Shown: in pieces, positions 8,256 through 15,415 of the stretch
Numbering within the stretch: the first letter of the stretch is position 1
Layout: each line of letters starts with the position of its first letter
Origin: a virus
Direction: 5' to 3' (one strand)
Length of the DNA stretch: 25,598 bases
IMG/VR virus record: IMGVR_UViG_3300037264_008982
Location: 1-25,598 of that record
Made by a program: the position numbers and the translations under genes
Notes under the pieces: model-generated
Told to the model about the DNA's origin: nothing
What the model saw: the letters and a program-made list of their open reading frames with translations, nothing else
Database searches by the model: none

Positions 8256-10448
8256 ATGGCGCAAGGGCTCGAGATGCGGTTGTTCGATGTCATCCGGGTG
8301 AGCCTCCCGGAAGGGGGGAAGTTCTTCTGCGACGGGAAGCTCGTCGCCGAGGACACGACCGACGTCATCCTGCGCAAGATGTCGTCGCCCCAGATCCGGA
8401 CCAAGGCGCGGGCCTCGAGCTCCGGCGTCTTGATCAACGGCCGCGTCTACCCGGGCTCGCGGATGAAGGCGAGCGTCCACCACTTCCTCCAGGATCACGG
8501 GAAGCCGGTCCTCGACCGACACCCCAATCCCAAGGATCGGTACGACGCGCCCACCCGGGTGGGTCGGGTGGTGGCGGCCGAGTACGTGCAGACCGCGGTC
8601 GACGCCCTCTGGCAGAACGACTGGAAGAGCCCGACCCCCAACGGCTCGGCCGGCTCCGGACACATCATGATCGACTCGGTGATCTCCGGACTGGAGAACA
8701 TCGAGCGCGTCCTCGACAAGCGCGACCTCTCCCTGAGCGTCGGCTTCACCCCGCTGGCGTACTACTGCTCGATCTGTGGGGTCGACTGGGTCCAGCACGG
8801 CGGTCCCTGTGGCCACGAGCCGATGAAGGTCTACGAAGTCGAGGACGCCCGGAAGGGTGGGCCCCGGCTCTGCTTCAACATCACCGGGAACCTGCTCTAC
8901 GACCACGTGGCCAACGTGAACTTCCCAGCGGATCCCACTGCCCAGTTCCTCACCGCCGAGTTCCAGGATCACGCCCAAACAAAAACTCTACACTCTTTTC
9001 TCGCCGATGCGTATACTGGGGCCCTCTCCGCGCTCCTGCTGGTCGACGCGGCCAGTCAGCGGACGTTGGAGTTGCAGTTGACGATGCCCGAGTCCCCGAG
9101 TCGCGTCTTCTCCTCGGTTGGTCTTCCCGGTCACGGACAGAAGGAGGCCCGCATGGGTCAGCCCGTTGTAGAGGCCGCAGCCAAGCTCGATGACAAGCTG
9201 ACGGACGCGGGGAGTGTGAAGCCCCCGCCCCCGGCAGCTCAGACGGCACCCGCAGCCAAGCCTCCGACCACCGATCCCAAGCCGGCTGGATCTGCGGCGG
9301 ACTTCGGGTCGGTCGGCAACTGGACGGGCCCGGATCCGGTGGACGGCCACACGCACAGCCTGGCCGCGCTGAACGCCGATGGCAGCGGGCGGACCACGCC
9401 GGGCGGGGCCACGGCGCACGACCACGAGATCAAGAGTGGCCGCGTGCTGCCGTACTCCAACGGGAAGAACGGGGGCGAGGCGTACATGTCCCGGCATCCG
9501 GGCACGTACTACTACGACCAGGCCGGCAAGCCCGCGATCCGGTTCGACGACGCCGCGGCCCCGGTCGGTGAGTCGTGTGAGCCCTGCTACGAGTTCGAGA
9601 AGGACGACAGCCTCAAGAGCGAGTTCACCCCGACCGACGACAAGAAGATCGTCGTCGAGAAGATGGACGCCGACGAGATGGCCGACATGCTCGAGGAGCA
9701 TGAGCTCATCTCGACGGGCAAGCTCAAGACCGACGCGGTCCTGACGGCGGCGGCCCGGAAGAAGATCCCGACCGGCCTGTTCTGCGGTCCCGGCCGCTCG
9801 TTCCCCGTGCACGACAAGGCGCACGTCCGGAACGCGTTGTCCCGGCTGCCCCAGTCCACGCGCTTCTCGCCGGAGCAGAAGGCGCGGATCCTGGCCTGCA
9901 TCAAGCGCCGAGCGAAGCAGCTCGGGGTCGAGGCCGGGAGCGGGGGCGATGAGAAGGCGCTGGGCCAGGCGTTCATGGACGGCCCGTCGCAGGCCATCCT
10001 CAAGACGCTCGGCCAGGACCTCGAGGCCCGGATCGCGCGGATCGGGCAACTCGAAGGCGCGCTGACCGAGCGATCCGATGAGCTCAAGCGGGAGAAGGCG
10101 GCCCACGAGAAGGCCCAGCAGGAGAATCTCAGCCTGCTGCTCGATCGGATCATCGATATGAAGCTGATCCTCGGCAAGCCCGACATGCAGACGGTCAAGG
10201 CCGAGGACGACGTGAAGAAGTTCAAGACCGAGCTCGCGAAGCGTAGCCTCGACTCGCTTCGGGACTCGGCCCGGGATCTGCAACTCGAGCTCACGCGGGG
10301 CGGGAGTGCTGGTGCTCGTCCGAGCCCGGTGCTGGCCAAGCCGGAGAGCGGAGTCGGTGGCCTTGGCGGCGCACCGACAGTCAAGGCGGGCGATCCAGGT
10401 GTGACGCTCGCCGACCTGGCCCTGCGGAAGCTCCGCGGGGAGGCATAG
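8256..10448 (+). CDS. Prohead protease fused to scaffold/core protein
   Basis: The protease part should cleave scaffold and capsid N-termini during head maturation; the scaffold part should shape the procapsid. Residues 50-245 look like a phage prohead protease: GVLINGRVYPGSRM, KPVLDRHP with candidate catalytic H89, GRVVAAEY, and DLSLSVGFTP with candidate nucleophile S159 or S161. A Cys/His cluster follows (C171, C174, C185, H187) and could bind zinc. A Pro/Ala linker spans about 320-347. A His-rich motif (VDGHTHSLAALNADG, then TAHDHEI) lies at 362-391. A small conserved-looking unit, GRSFPVHDKAHVRNALSRL, lies at 513-531. A charged coiled coil spans about 585-680. At 730 residues it is much longer than a protease alone. 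A strong internal ribosome-binding site precedes M300. The major capsid gene lies two genes downstream, as expected. Confidence 0.86.
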   Translation: MAQGLEMRLFDVIRVSLPEGGKFFCDGKLVAEDTTDVILRKMSSPQIRTKARASSSGVLINGRVYPGSRMKASVHHFLQDHGKPVLDRHPNPKDRYDAPTRVGRVVAAEYVQTAVDALWQNDWKSPTPNGSAGSGHIMIDSVISGLENIERVLDKRDLSLSVGFTPLAYYCSICGVDWVQHGGPCGHEPMKVYEVEDARKGGPRLCFNITGNLLYDHVANVNFPADPTAQFLTAEFQDHAQTKTLHSFLADAYTGALSALLLVDAASQRTLELQLTMPESPSRVFSSVGLPGHGQKEARMGQPVVEAAAKLDDKLTDAGSVKPPPPAAQTAPAAKPPTTDPKPAGSAADFGSVGNWTGPDPVDGHTHSLAALNADGSGRTTPGGATAHDHEIKSGRVLPYSNGKNGGEAYMSRHPGTYYYDQAGKPAIRFDDAAAPVGESCEPCYEFEKDDSLKSEFTPTDDKKIVVEKMDADEMADMLEEHELISTGKLKTDAVLTAAARKKIPTGLFCGPGRSFPVHDKAHVRNALSRLPQSTRFSPEQKARILACIKRRAKQLGVEAGSGGDEKALGQAFMDGPSQAILKTLGQDLEARIARIGQLEGALTERSDELKREKAAHEKAQQENLSLLLDRIIDMKLILGKPDMQTVKAEDDVKKFKTELAKRSLDSLRDSARDLQLELTRGGSAGARPSPVLAKPESGVGGLGGAPTVKAGDPGVTLADLALRKLRGEA
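8989..9017 (+). promoter_or_regulatory. Possible promoter upstream of the scaffold-capsid group
   Basis: TATACT at 9012-9017 resembles a sigma70 -10 box and lies just downstream of an A/T-rich patch (8978-9000), unusual in this GC-rich sequence. The -35 region at 17-bp spacing (TACACT) is weak. It sits inside the protease part of the gene, about 130 bp before the internal ribosome-binding site, so it could drive extra transcription of scaffold, decoration and capsid genes. A chance match is possible. Confidence 0.3.
9141..9155 (+). promoter_or_regulatory. Strong internal ribosome-binding site and ATG for a nested scaffold protein
   Basis: AAGGAGG at 9141-9147 is followed, five bases later, by an in-frame ATG at 9153 (codon 300 of the protease-scaffold gene). 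This is one of the best Shine-Dalgarno matches in the window, far better than that of the full-length start at 8256. Initiation here would yield a 431-residue protein lacking the protease domain and starting MGQPVVEAAAKLDDKLTD. That layout matches the known nested scaffold of lambda (Nu3 within C). Use in vivo is inferred. Confidence 0.65.
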
Positions 10449-10478
10449 GCTTCTCGAGCGAAAGGATAAAGGCTACAC

Positions 10479-11267
10479 ATGGCCTTCACTCCGGTTCTCA
10501 AGTCGCTCGCGGAAGTCGCGGTACAGGTCACTCCGTTCCAGGCGCTAACCGAGATCGTGTCACCCCACGAGGAGTTCAAGCCCGCGGGGTACCTCCAGAT
10601 CATCAGGATCGACGGCCAGAACGATGAGCCGTTCGTGATCGAGGGGGGCATGATCGTGGCCATTTCGGCCCGGACCGAGACGCGGTTCGTCAACCGTCTC
10701 GACATCGCCAACGGTGGAGTGGCGCAGACCATCACGTATACGCAATCGGACGTGGATTACGGTGTGGAGGACGTTGCCGTTCCGGGCAGCCTCCGCACCA
10801 CCACGGGTGCGGTTGCGGCTGCGCGTCCGGCCAACATCCCCATCGGGTTTGCGCCGTTCCCCTACTACCGTGGCATCCTCGACGACATCTACATCAACTT
10901 CGAACTGCAGCCGTTCGTGCCGGTCTGGAACCAGGGTTACCTGGAATACCCGATCGTCAAGTCGGCGCAGGACTCCGGCGCGGATGCGCTGGTGCGTGGA
11001 CGCCTCGTGCGTCCGGGTCCCAATGGAGAGTTGCTCTTCTGGGATCCGTCCGCCGACAGCGTCGATCAGATCGTTGGCCGTTGCTGGACCATCAAGACCA
11101 TCGCAGACGATGTCGCGCTGCGGGGCCTTGACAAGGTGCGTACCGTTCCGGGCCTGGCCCTGAGCGGTACCGGCACGGGTGGTGTCCCTGCGTACCTGTA
11201 CAAGGACTTCGAGGGCGGCGGTAAGGCCACCAAGAAGTTCCGGGTGGTCATCGACGCGGCCGTCTAG
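10479..11267 (+). CDS. Probable head decoration/stabilisation protein
   Basis: This 262-residue protein is preceded by AAAGG six bases before ATG. It is rich in beta-type sequence, Gly, Val and aromatic residues, with no enzymatic motif. Segments such as PFVIEGGMIVAISARTETRF (about 51-70) and VDQIVGRCWTIKTI (near 193-206) resemble the small beta-barrel fold of capsid decoration proteins, where an 'all-parameters' loop lists domain edges. Its place between scaffold and major capsid gene matches the usual location of decoration proteins that bind the capsid surface after expansion. Its good ribosome-binding site suggests a high copy number, like the capsid gene next to it. The assignment rests mainly on position; a minor capsid or vertex protein is the main alternative. 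Confidence 0.82.
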   Translation: MAFTPVLKSLAEVAVQVTPFQALTEIVSPHEEFKPAGYLQIIRIDGQNDEPFVIEGGMIVAISARTETRFVNRLDIANGGVAQTITYTQSDVDYGVEDVAVPGSLRTTTGAVAAARPANIPIGFAPFPYYRGILDDIYINFELQPFVPVWNQGYLEYPIVKSAQDSGADALVRGRLVRPGPNGELLFWDPSADSVDQIVGRCWTIKTIADDVALRGLDKVRTVPGLALSGTGTGGVPAYLYKDFEGGGKATKKFRVVIDAAV

Positions 11268-11297
11268 GCCACGTCAGACCAGGAAGGAACTACTACA

Positions 11298-12629
11298 ATG
11301 GATCAGCTTACCGATGCGCAGAAGGAAGCCCTGAAGCTTCAGGTGGCCGAGCTCCTGCAGTCGCGGGGTCTCGGGCCTGACATGTTCAAGCAGCTCTGCA
11401 AGGCCGACTCGGACGACCACAAGTTCGCCCGGGCGTTGTCCATCTTCCGGGGCAACGGGTTCGAGCGTTCGTCGGATGCCGATCGGTTCCTCGATCGGGA
11501 CGAGCGCGAGCAGAATCGGGTCAAGTACAAGCAGCTGGTCGACGCCCTCGGGACGACCGAGTCGACCATCTTCATCCCGCGTGTCCTCACGACCATCGTG
11601 CGGGAGGCCACGGAGCCGGTGATCGTGCTGTCAACGCAGATCTTCCGGCGTCTGCGCGTGCCGAGCATGACCTCGGTCGTGCAGTTCCCCAGCGTCGGCG
11701 CGATCAACGCGTTCGACGTGCCGGAGTCCGGCGAGTACCCGGATCAGAAGCTCGAAGGGGCCGGTTGGACGATCGCGAAGATCGGGAAGTCCGGGGTCAA
11801 GCTCCGGATGACCGAGGAACTGCTTCGCTTCTCCAGCTTCGACCTCATCGGGCTGCACGTCCGGGCCGCGGGTCGGGCGCTGGCTCGGCTGAAGGAAGTC
11901 AAGGCGGCGAACCTGCTCAACACCAAGGGCATCGTGTCGTTCGACAACTCGGGCGGCACGTCGCTCAACGGCAAGACGCAGGGGCGCAACATCAACACCT
12001 TCGGCAACAACACGCTCATCCTGGCGGACATCTTCCAGATGTACGCTGACCTGGTGAACCGTGGGTTCATCCCCACGGACTTCATCGTCAACCCCATCGG
12101 CTGGCTCCTCTTCGCCCGGGACGCGACCATGCGTTCGTGGGCGTTCCAGAATGGTGGGGCGCTCTTCCAGGCGGTCATGGGGCAGGCAGGTCGTGGCGAA
12201 CCGCGGGAGACGCCGAACCTGGGTCCGAGCTCGGGCGGTGGCACCACCTTCGGGGCCATCAACCAGGCGACGACGCAGGGGCAGCTCATGCGGGCGCTGT
12301 TCCCGGCCAACCTCGGGATGATCGTGAGTCCGTTCGTGGCGTTCAACAGCACGGCTTCCCCGAAGACGACCACCATCCATCTCGTCGATCGCGACGAGGT
12401 GGGCGTGATCGTCCAGGACGAGGACGTGATGAGCGAGCGCTTCGACGACCCGCACCGGGACATCCAGATCATCAAGTTCCGGGAGCGGTACGGGCTCGCG
12501 GTGTCCAACAACGGCGAAGGGATCGCGACGGCGAAGAACATCAGCATCGAAAAGGGCTTCGACTTCGAGTCGGGAGCGCGGCTCTCGATCTCGCCGACGG
12601 GCTCTCCGGTGCTGCCGGCCATCGTCTAG
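11298..12629 (+). CDS. Major capsid protein (HK97 fold)
   Basis: This is the main shell subunit, 443 residues, preceded by AGGAAGGA and ATG at 11298. Residues 1-90 form a charged, helical N-terminal segment, a likely target of the upstream protease. Residues 91-125 resemble the N-arm (IFIPRVLTTIVREATEPVIV). Residues 143-205 match an E-loop followed by the spine helix (GEYPDQKLEGAGWTIAKIGK; GLHVRAAGRALARLKEVKAA). The P-domain region has DFIVNPIGWLLFARD near 261-275. The C-terminal part (about 360-415) carries HLVDRDEVGVIVQDED and ERYGLAVSNNG, typical of HK97-fold capsids. The order protease/scaffold, decoration, capsid is the standard one. Two stable hairpins follow the gene. Confidence 0.92.
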   Translation: MDQLTDAQKEALKLQVAELLQSRGLGPDMFKQLCKADSDDHKFARALSIFRGNGFERSSDADRFLDRDEREQNRVKYKQLVDALGTTESTIFIPRVLTTIVREATEPVIVLSTQIFRRLRVPSMTSVVQFPSVGAINAFDVPESGEYPDQKLEGAGWTIAKIGKSGVKLRMTEELLRFSSFDLIGLHVRAAGRALARLKEVKAANLLNTKGIVSFDNSGGTSLNGKTQGRNINTFGNNTLILADIFQMYADLVNRGFIPTDFIVNPIGWLLFARDATMRSWAFQNGGALFQAVMGQAGRGEPRETPNLGPSSGGGTTFGAINQATTQGQLMRALFPANLGMIVSPFVAFNSTASPKTTTIHLVDRDEVGVIVQDEDVMSERFDDPHRDIQIIKFRERYGLAVSNNGEGIATAKNISIEKGFDFESGARLSISPTGSPVLPAIV

Positions 12630-12650
12630 GTGTGACCTTCGACGGGCTGC

Positions 12651-13157
12651 ATGACTCCATCACCTACCACACACGAGACACGACCTGGAGCCTCGAAAGG
12701 GGCTCCAGGGCTTGGGGACCGCCTCGGCGGTCTCATGGACGAGCTCGCGGTGTTCCTCAGCACCTGCGACCTCTCCACGCTTCCTGGCGAGGCCCTCGCC
12801 CAGCAGATCCTGGTCTTCCTCGGGCGGGTCCGGACTCGCGTGGCGGCGGGAGGCGAGACGGCGTACCTGTCGCGCCGCATCGCCCTCTTCCTCGTCGAGA
12901 CCCTGTCGCTCGGTCTGCGGAAGGGGCACGATCCCGAAGATGTCCCCTTCGAGGCTGCCTCCATCCTTGATGCGACCTACCAGAAGATCCAGGCCACCTC
13001 GTCCGGGTTGACCGGGGAAGAGCCGGACGTGGCGCGGATCAACCAGCAGGTCGAGGAATCGCAGAAGTTCTACCAGGAGGCGCTGGCGGAGGCGGGCCTG
13101 CTGAAGCGCGTCCCGACTGCTTCCGGGGAGCGCAAGATCGTGATCGCTGGCGGCTAG
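12651..13157 (+). CDS. Hypothetical protein downstream of the capsid gene (neck region)
   Basis: The ATG at 12651 gives 168 residues; the ATG at 12735 gives 140. Neither has a clear Shine-Dalgarno sequence. The first 28 residues are low-complexity Thr/Pro/Gly and are encoded by DNA containing two hairpins, so I think the shorter form may be the real one. The body is helical: DELAVFLSTCDLSTLP, ILVFLGRVRTRV, a Leu-rich helix near 75-90, and a charged helix near 128-150 (ARINQQVEESQKFYQEALAE). There is no recognisable domain. Its stop overlaps the ribosome-binding site of the next gene. Position between capsid and connector genes suggests a head-completion role, by inference only. Confidence 0.75.
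   Translation: MTPSPTTHETRPGASKGAPGLGDRLGGLMDELAVFLSTCDLSTLPGEALAQQILVFLGRVRTRVAAGGETAYLSRRIALFLVETLSLGLRKGHDPEDVPFEAASILDATYQKIQATSSGLTGEEPDVARINQQVEESQKFYQEALAEAGLLKRVPTASGERKIVIAGG
12684..12709 (+). terminator. Stable hairpin after the major capsid gene
   Basis: CCTGGAGCCTC at 12684-12694 pairs with GGGGCTCCAGG at 12699-12709 (11 bp with one T-G wobble) around a GAAA tetraloop, a very stable GNRA cap. It lies 55 bases after the capsid stop. No T-run follows, so it may be a processing or stability element, or a weak terminator. If the next gene starts at 12651, the hairpin is inside its coding sequence. Confidence 0.5.
12717..12732 (+). promoter_or_regulatory. Second hairpin next to an alternative start codon
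   Basis: GACCGC (12717-12722) and GCGGTC (12727-12732) form a perfect 6-bp stem with a CTCG loop, ending two bases before an ATG at 12735 that is in frame with the following gene. If that ATG is the true start, this stem would sit in the ribosome landing site and restrain translation after the abundant capsid gene. Confidence 0.35.
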
Positions 13158-13169
13158 GAGGCCACCGTG
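13156..13169 (+). promoter_or_regulatory. Ribosome-binding site fixing a GTG start
   Basis: AGGAGG at 13156-13161 overlaps the TAG stop of the preceding gene and lies five bases before GTG at 13167. It is a full-strength match that decides the start of the Ig-domain neck protein. Confidence 0.75.
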
Positions 13170-14579
13170 GCAAACCTAGCGCTGGTGTCCAGTGATCCCG
13201 CCAACGGGGCCACTGGAGTCTCGGTCGAACAAGTCGTCACCCTGACGTTCGATCAGAACGTCGACGCCAACTCGGTCTCCGGCGCGACGGTGCAGCTCTT
13301 CCGGGACGACACCGACTTCCCGGTGGTCAGTGGGACCATCGCGAGCGGGAAGAAGATCGTCCTGCTGCCTCAGAGCGCCCTCGACCAGGACGCCCTCTAC
13401 CGGGTCAAGATCATCGGGTCGGATCTGGGCCTGGGGTACGCGCTCAAGGCGTCGGATGGCACGTTCCTCGCCACGACGATCGACCAGACCTTCCGGACCG
13501 GGACCGAGCGCTTTGTCAGTCTGACGGAAGTCGCCTCCCGGACCGACATCGAGCGCATCGGGCCGATCCGGGAGAGCGACCCCCTGGCGATCCAGCCCAG
13601 TGGCGGGGCGCTGGAGATTGATGAGCGGACGCCGGAAGCCCTGGCCGCCAAGGTCTCGGTCTCGCTCACCGGCATCCTCATCGACTTCAACAAGTCGCTG
13701 CTCCACAGCACGGTCAACGATTCAACGATCCAGGTGACACAGGTGCCGGTTCTGGGCCTCGAGGAGTACTACGGCGACGTGATCGATGGGGAGTTCAAGC
13801 TGGCCGCCCAGCTGGCGACGCCCCTCATTCCGCCGACGGGGGTGGTGTTCCAGTCGGCCGGCAACCTGGCCGTCTTCCAGCGAGATCCGGCCACCGATTT
13901 CCTCTTCAACACCGAAGTCCGGGTCAAGGTCACGACTAAGGTCCAAGGCGTGGATGGGTCGACGCTGCTCCAGACGGACATGTACCTCTTCACGACGGAG
14001 TACTGCCCGCTTTACTCGAGTCCGGACCTGGTGCGGTTGGAGATGGGACCAGCGGTAGCCACCCTGACCGATGACACCCTCTGCCGGCTCATCCACAAGA
14101 ACTCGATCGAGGCGTGGGAGCTCTCGGGTCGGGCCATCCCGTTCCGGAATCCCAACGCGCGGATCAAGCGGTGGGTCCTGTGTCAGACGATCCTCGACGT
14201 GCTCAACGTGCTCATGCTGGCGAGCGATCTGCGGGCCGGCGAGACCAAGACCCTGGGCGACCTCTCGATCCGGAAGCAGCCGGCCGATCCGATGCTGGGC
14301 GGGCTCTACCGGTCGGCCACGGCGTGCGTCGAAGCCAACAAGCCGTTCTCCGGGGACAGCTTCCTGGCGCGTCCGTCGGTCAAGGGGCAGTCGGCCCCGG
14401 GCGAGCGGTTCGACCATCGCATGCGAACGTGGGATCACCTCTTGCTTCAGAGCGTCCCGGCGGCGAACCTGGGCACGGAACGGGGTGAGAAGGCGCGGCT
14501 CTCGGTCGAGTGGGCCTTTGCCGGGAAGGGTGCTATGTTCGCCCAGTCGTTCTTCGTCTCGGTCGGATCGGGGCTCTAG
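13167..14579 (+). CDS. Neck/head-tail connector protein with two N-terminal Ig-like domains
   Basis: This 470-residue protein starts at GTG after a perfect AGGAGG. Residues 5-112 look like a Big_5/SbsA-type bacterial Ig-like domain: SSDPANGATGVSVEQVVTLT, FDQNVDANSV, KIVLLPQSALDQDALYRVKI and a final DQTFRTG strand. Residues 161-278 look like a second, more diverged copy (ILIDFNKSLLHSTVNDSTIQ, later EVRVKVTTKVQGVDGSTL and YLFTTEY). From about 280 on the sequence is helical (LTDDTLCRLIHKNSIEAWEL, then TILDVLNVLMLASDL), resembling connector proteins that dock under the portal. The following genes also look like neck genes. The Ig domains probably face outwards and could bind carbohydrate or the host surface. 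The connector assignment is tentative; the Ig-like domains are better supported. Confidence 0.82.
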   Translation: MANLALVSSDPANGATGVSVEQVVTLTFDQNVDANSVSGATVQLFRDDTDFPVVSGTIASGKKIVLLPQSALDQDALYRVKIIGSDLGLGYALKASDGTFLATTIDQTFRTGTERFVSLTEVASRTDIERIGPIRESDPLAIQPSGGALEIDERTPEALAAKVSVSLTGILIDFNKSLLHSTVNDSTIQVTQVPVLGLEEYYGDVIDGEFKLAAQLATPLIPPTGVVFQSAGNLAVFQRDPATDFLFNTEVRVKVTTKVQGVDGSTLLQTDMYLFTTEYCPLYSSPDLVRLEMGPAVATLTDDTLCRLIHKNSIEAWELSGRAIPFRNPNARIKRWVLCQTILDVLNVLMLASDLRAGETKTLGDLSIRKQPADPMLGGLYRSATACVEANKPFSGDSFLARPSVKGQSAPGERFDHRMRTWDHLLLQSVPAANLGTERGEKARLSVEWAFAGKGAMFAQSFFVSVGSGL

Positions 14580-14580
14580 C

Positions 14581-14853
14581 ATGCCAACCTACGACACCTG
14601 GGACATCGGGATCGCGGCGGCCCTCTTTGTGGCGGGCGTCCCCCAGGTGGGGATCGACCGCGAGGCGCCTTCCGCCGACTTTCGAAAGGGGCGGGCGATC
14701 TTCCGGTTCGAGGCCGAGCCCGCACAGACCACGCTGCAGCGCTATCTCACGGGGCATCTCCAGGTGGATGCCCAATCGCTCGTGGGCAAGATGAACGAGT
14801 ACCGGCGGCTGATCTACAACAAGGAACGACTCGGCAGCGTGGCGAGGCCCTGA
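14581..14853 (+). CDS. Small protein, DUF5659-like
   Basis: This 90-residue protein starts at ATG one base after the preceding stop. The reading frame is open further upstream inside the neck gene, but the tight junction makes this ATG the sensible start. The pattern IAAALFVAGVPQVGIDRE, then GRAIFRFEAEPAQTTLQRYL, then VDAQSLVGKMNEYRRLIYN resembles DUF5659, a short domain found beside phage head and neck genes. There the layout is an N-terminal 'lAayL' helix, an F-x-F strand and a C-terminal helix ending near Ile-Tyr. The biochemical role of the family is unknown to me. It shares TGATG with the next gene, so translation is coupled. A head-closure accessory role is inferred. Confidence 0.75.
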   Translation: MPTYDTWDIGIAAALFVAGVPQVGIDREAPSADFRKGRAIFRFEAEPAQTTLQRYLTGHLQVDAQSLVGKMNEYRRLIYNKERLGSVARP

Positions 14854-15413
14854 TGGTCTGGGAGTTCCAGCCGACGCCGATTCCGAACAAGCCGTACGCG
14901 GGGCTCCCGGCGATCGACGACAAGGGCATCGACATCCGGGCCGAGTTTGCTCGGATGATGACGGACCACGGGCACACCGTCTTCCTGCGGGTGCCGACCG
15001 GGCAGCTCTGTGCCTGTCGCGCCACGCAGGACGATCCGGTCCACCCGAATCCGGACGACGAGTTCGAGGTCAGCTGTCCGACTTGCCAGGGCTTCGGCTA
15101 CCACTATCGCGACCTGCCAGTGCGGGCGTATCGACGTCCGGCCTACGGAACCTTCGGGTTCAACGGGGCGATCCAGCGGACCCAGGTCGGGGTGGGAGGC
15201 GTGTCAGACCTGGTGTGGTACTTCCAGCACACCCAGCGGGTCGACGTCGGGACACACATCATCGAAGTGACCGATGACGATGCGGGACTCCCGATCAAGG
15301 CGTACAACATCGAACGGATCCACGAGGTCAAGCAGGCCCACATCACGCGCGACCGTACCGGGCGGACCGAGTTCTGGGAGGTTCTGTCGCGTGAGGTCCT
15401 CTTCGGGAAGTAA
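14853..15413 (+). CDS. Neck protein with a zinc-knuckle-like Cys cluster
   Basis: This 186-residue protein starts at ATG 14853, overlapping the previous TGA by one base. Residues 51-83 carry C53 and C55 (QLCACR), then C75 and C78 (VSCPTCQGFGY): a four-Cys pattern with a CxxCxGxG half-site like DnaJ-type or rubredoxin-type zinc sites. The remainder looks beta-rich (DLVWYFQHTQRVDVGTHIIE, then DRTGRTEFWEVLSREVLFG). Small Cys-containing proteins of this kind are common between capsid and tail genes and often act as head-closure or neck components. The assignment to the neck comes from position; metal binding is inferred from the Cys spacing. The next gene begins three bases after its stop. Confidence 0.8.
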   Translation: MVWEFQPTPIPNKPYAGLPAIDDKGIDIRAEFARMMTDHGHTVFLRVPTGQLCACRATQDDPVHPNPDDEFEVSCPTCQGFGYHYRDLPVRAYRRPAYGTFGFNGAIQRTQVGVGGVSDLVWYFQHTQRVDVGTHIIEVTDDDAGLPIKAYNIERIHEVKQAHITRDRTGRTEFWEVLSREVLFGK

Positions 15414-15415
15414 GC

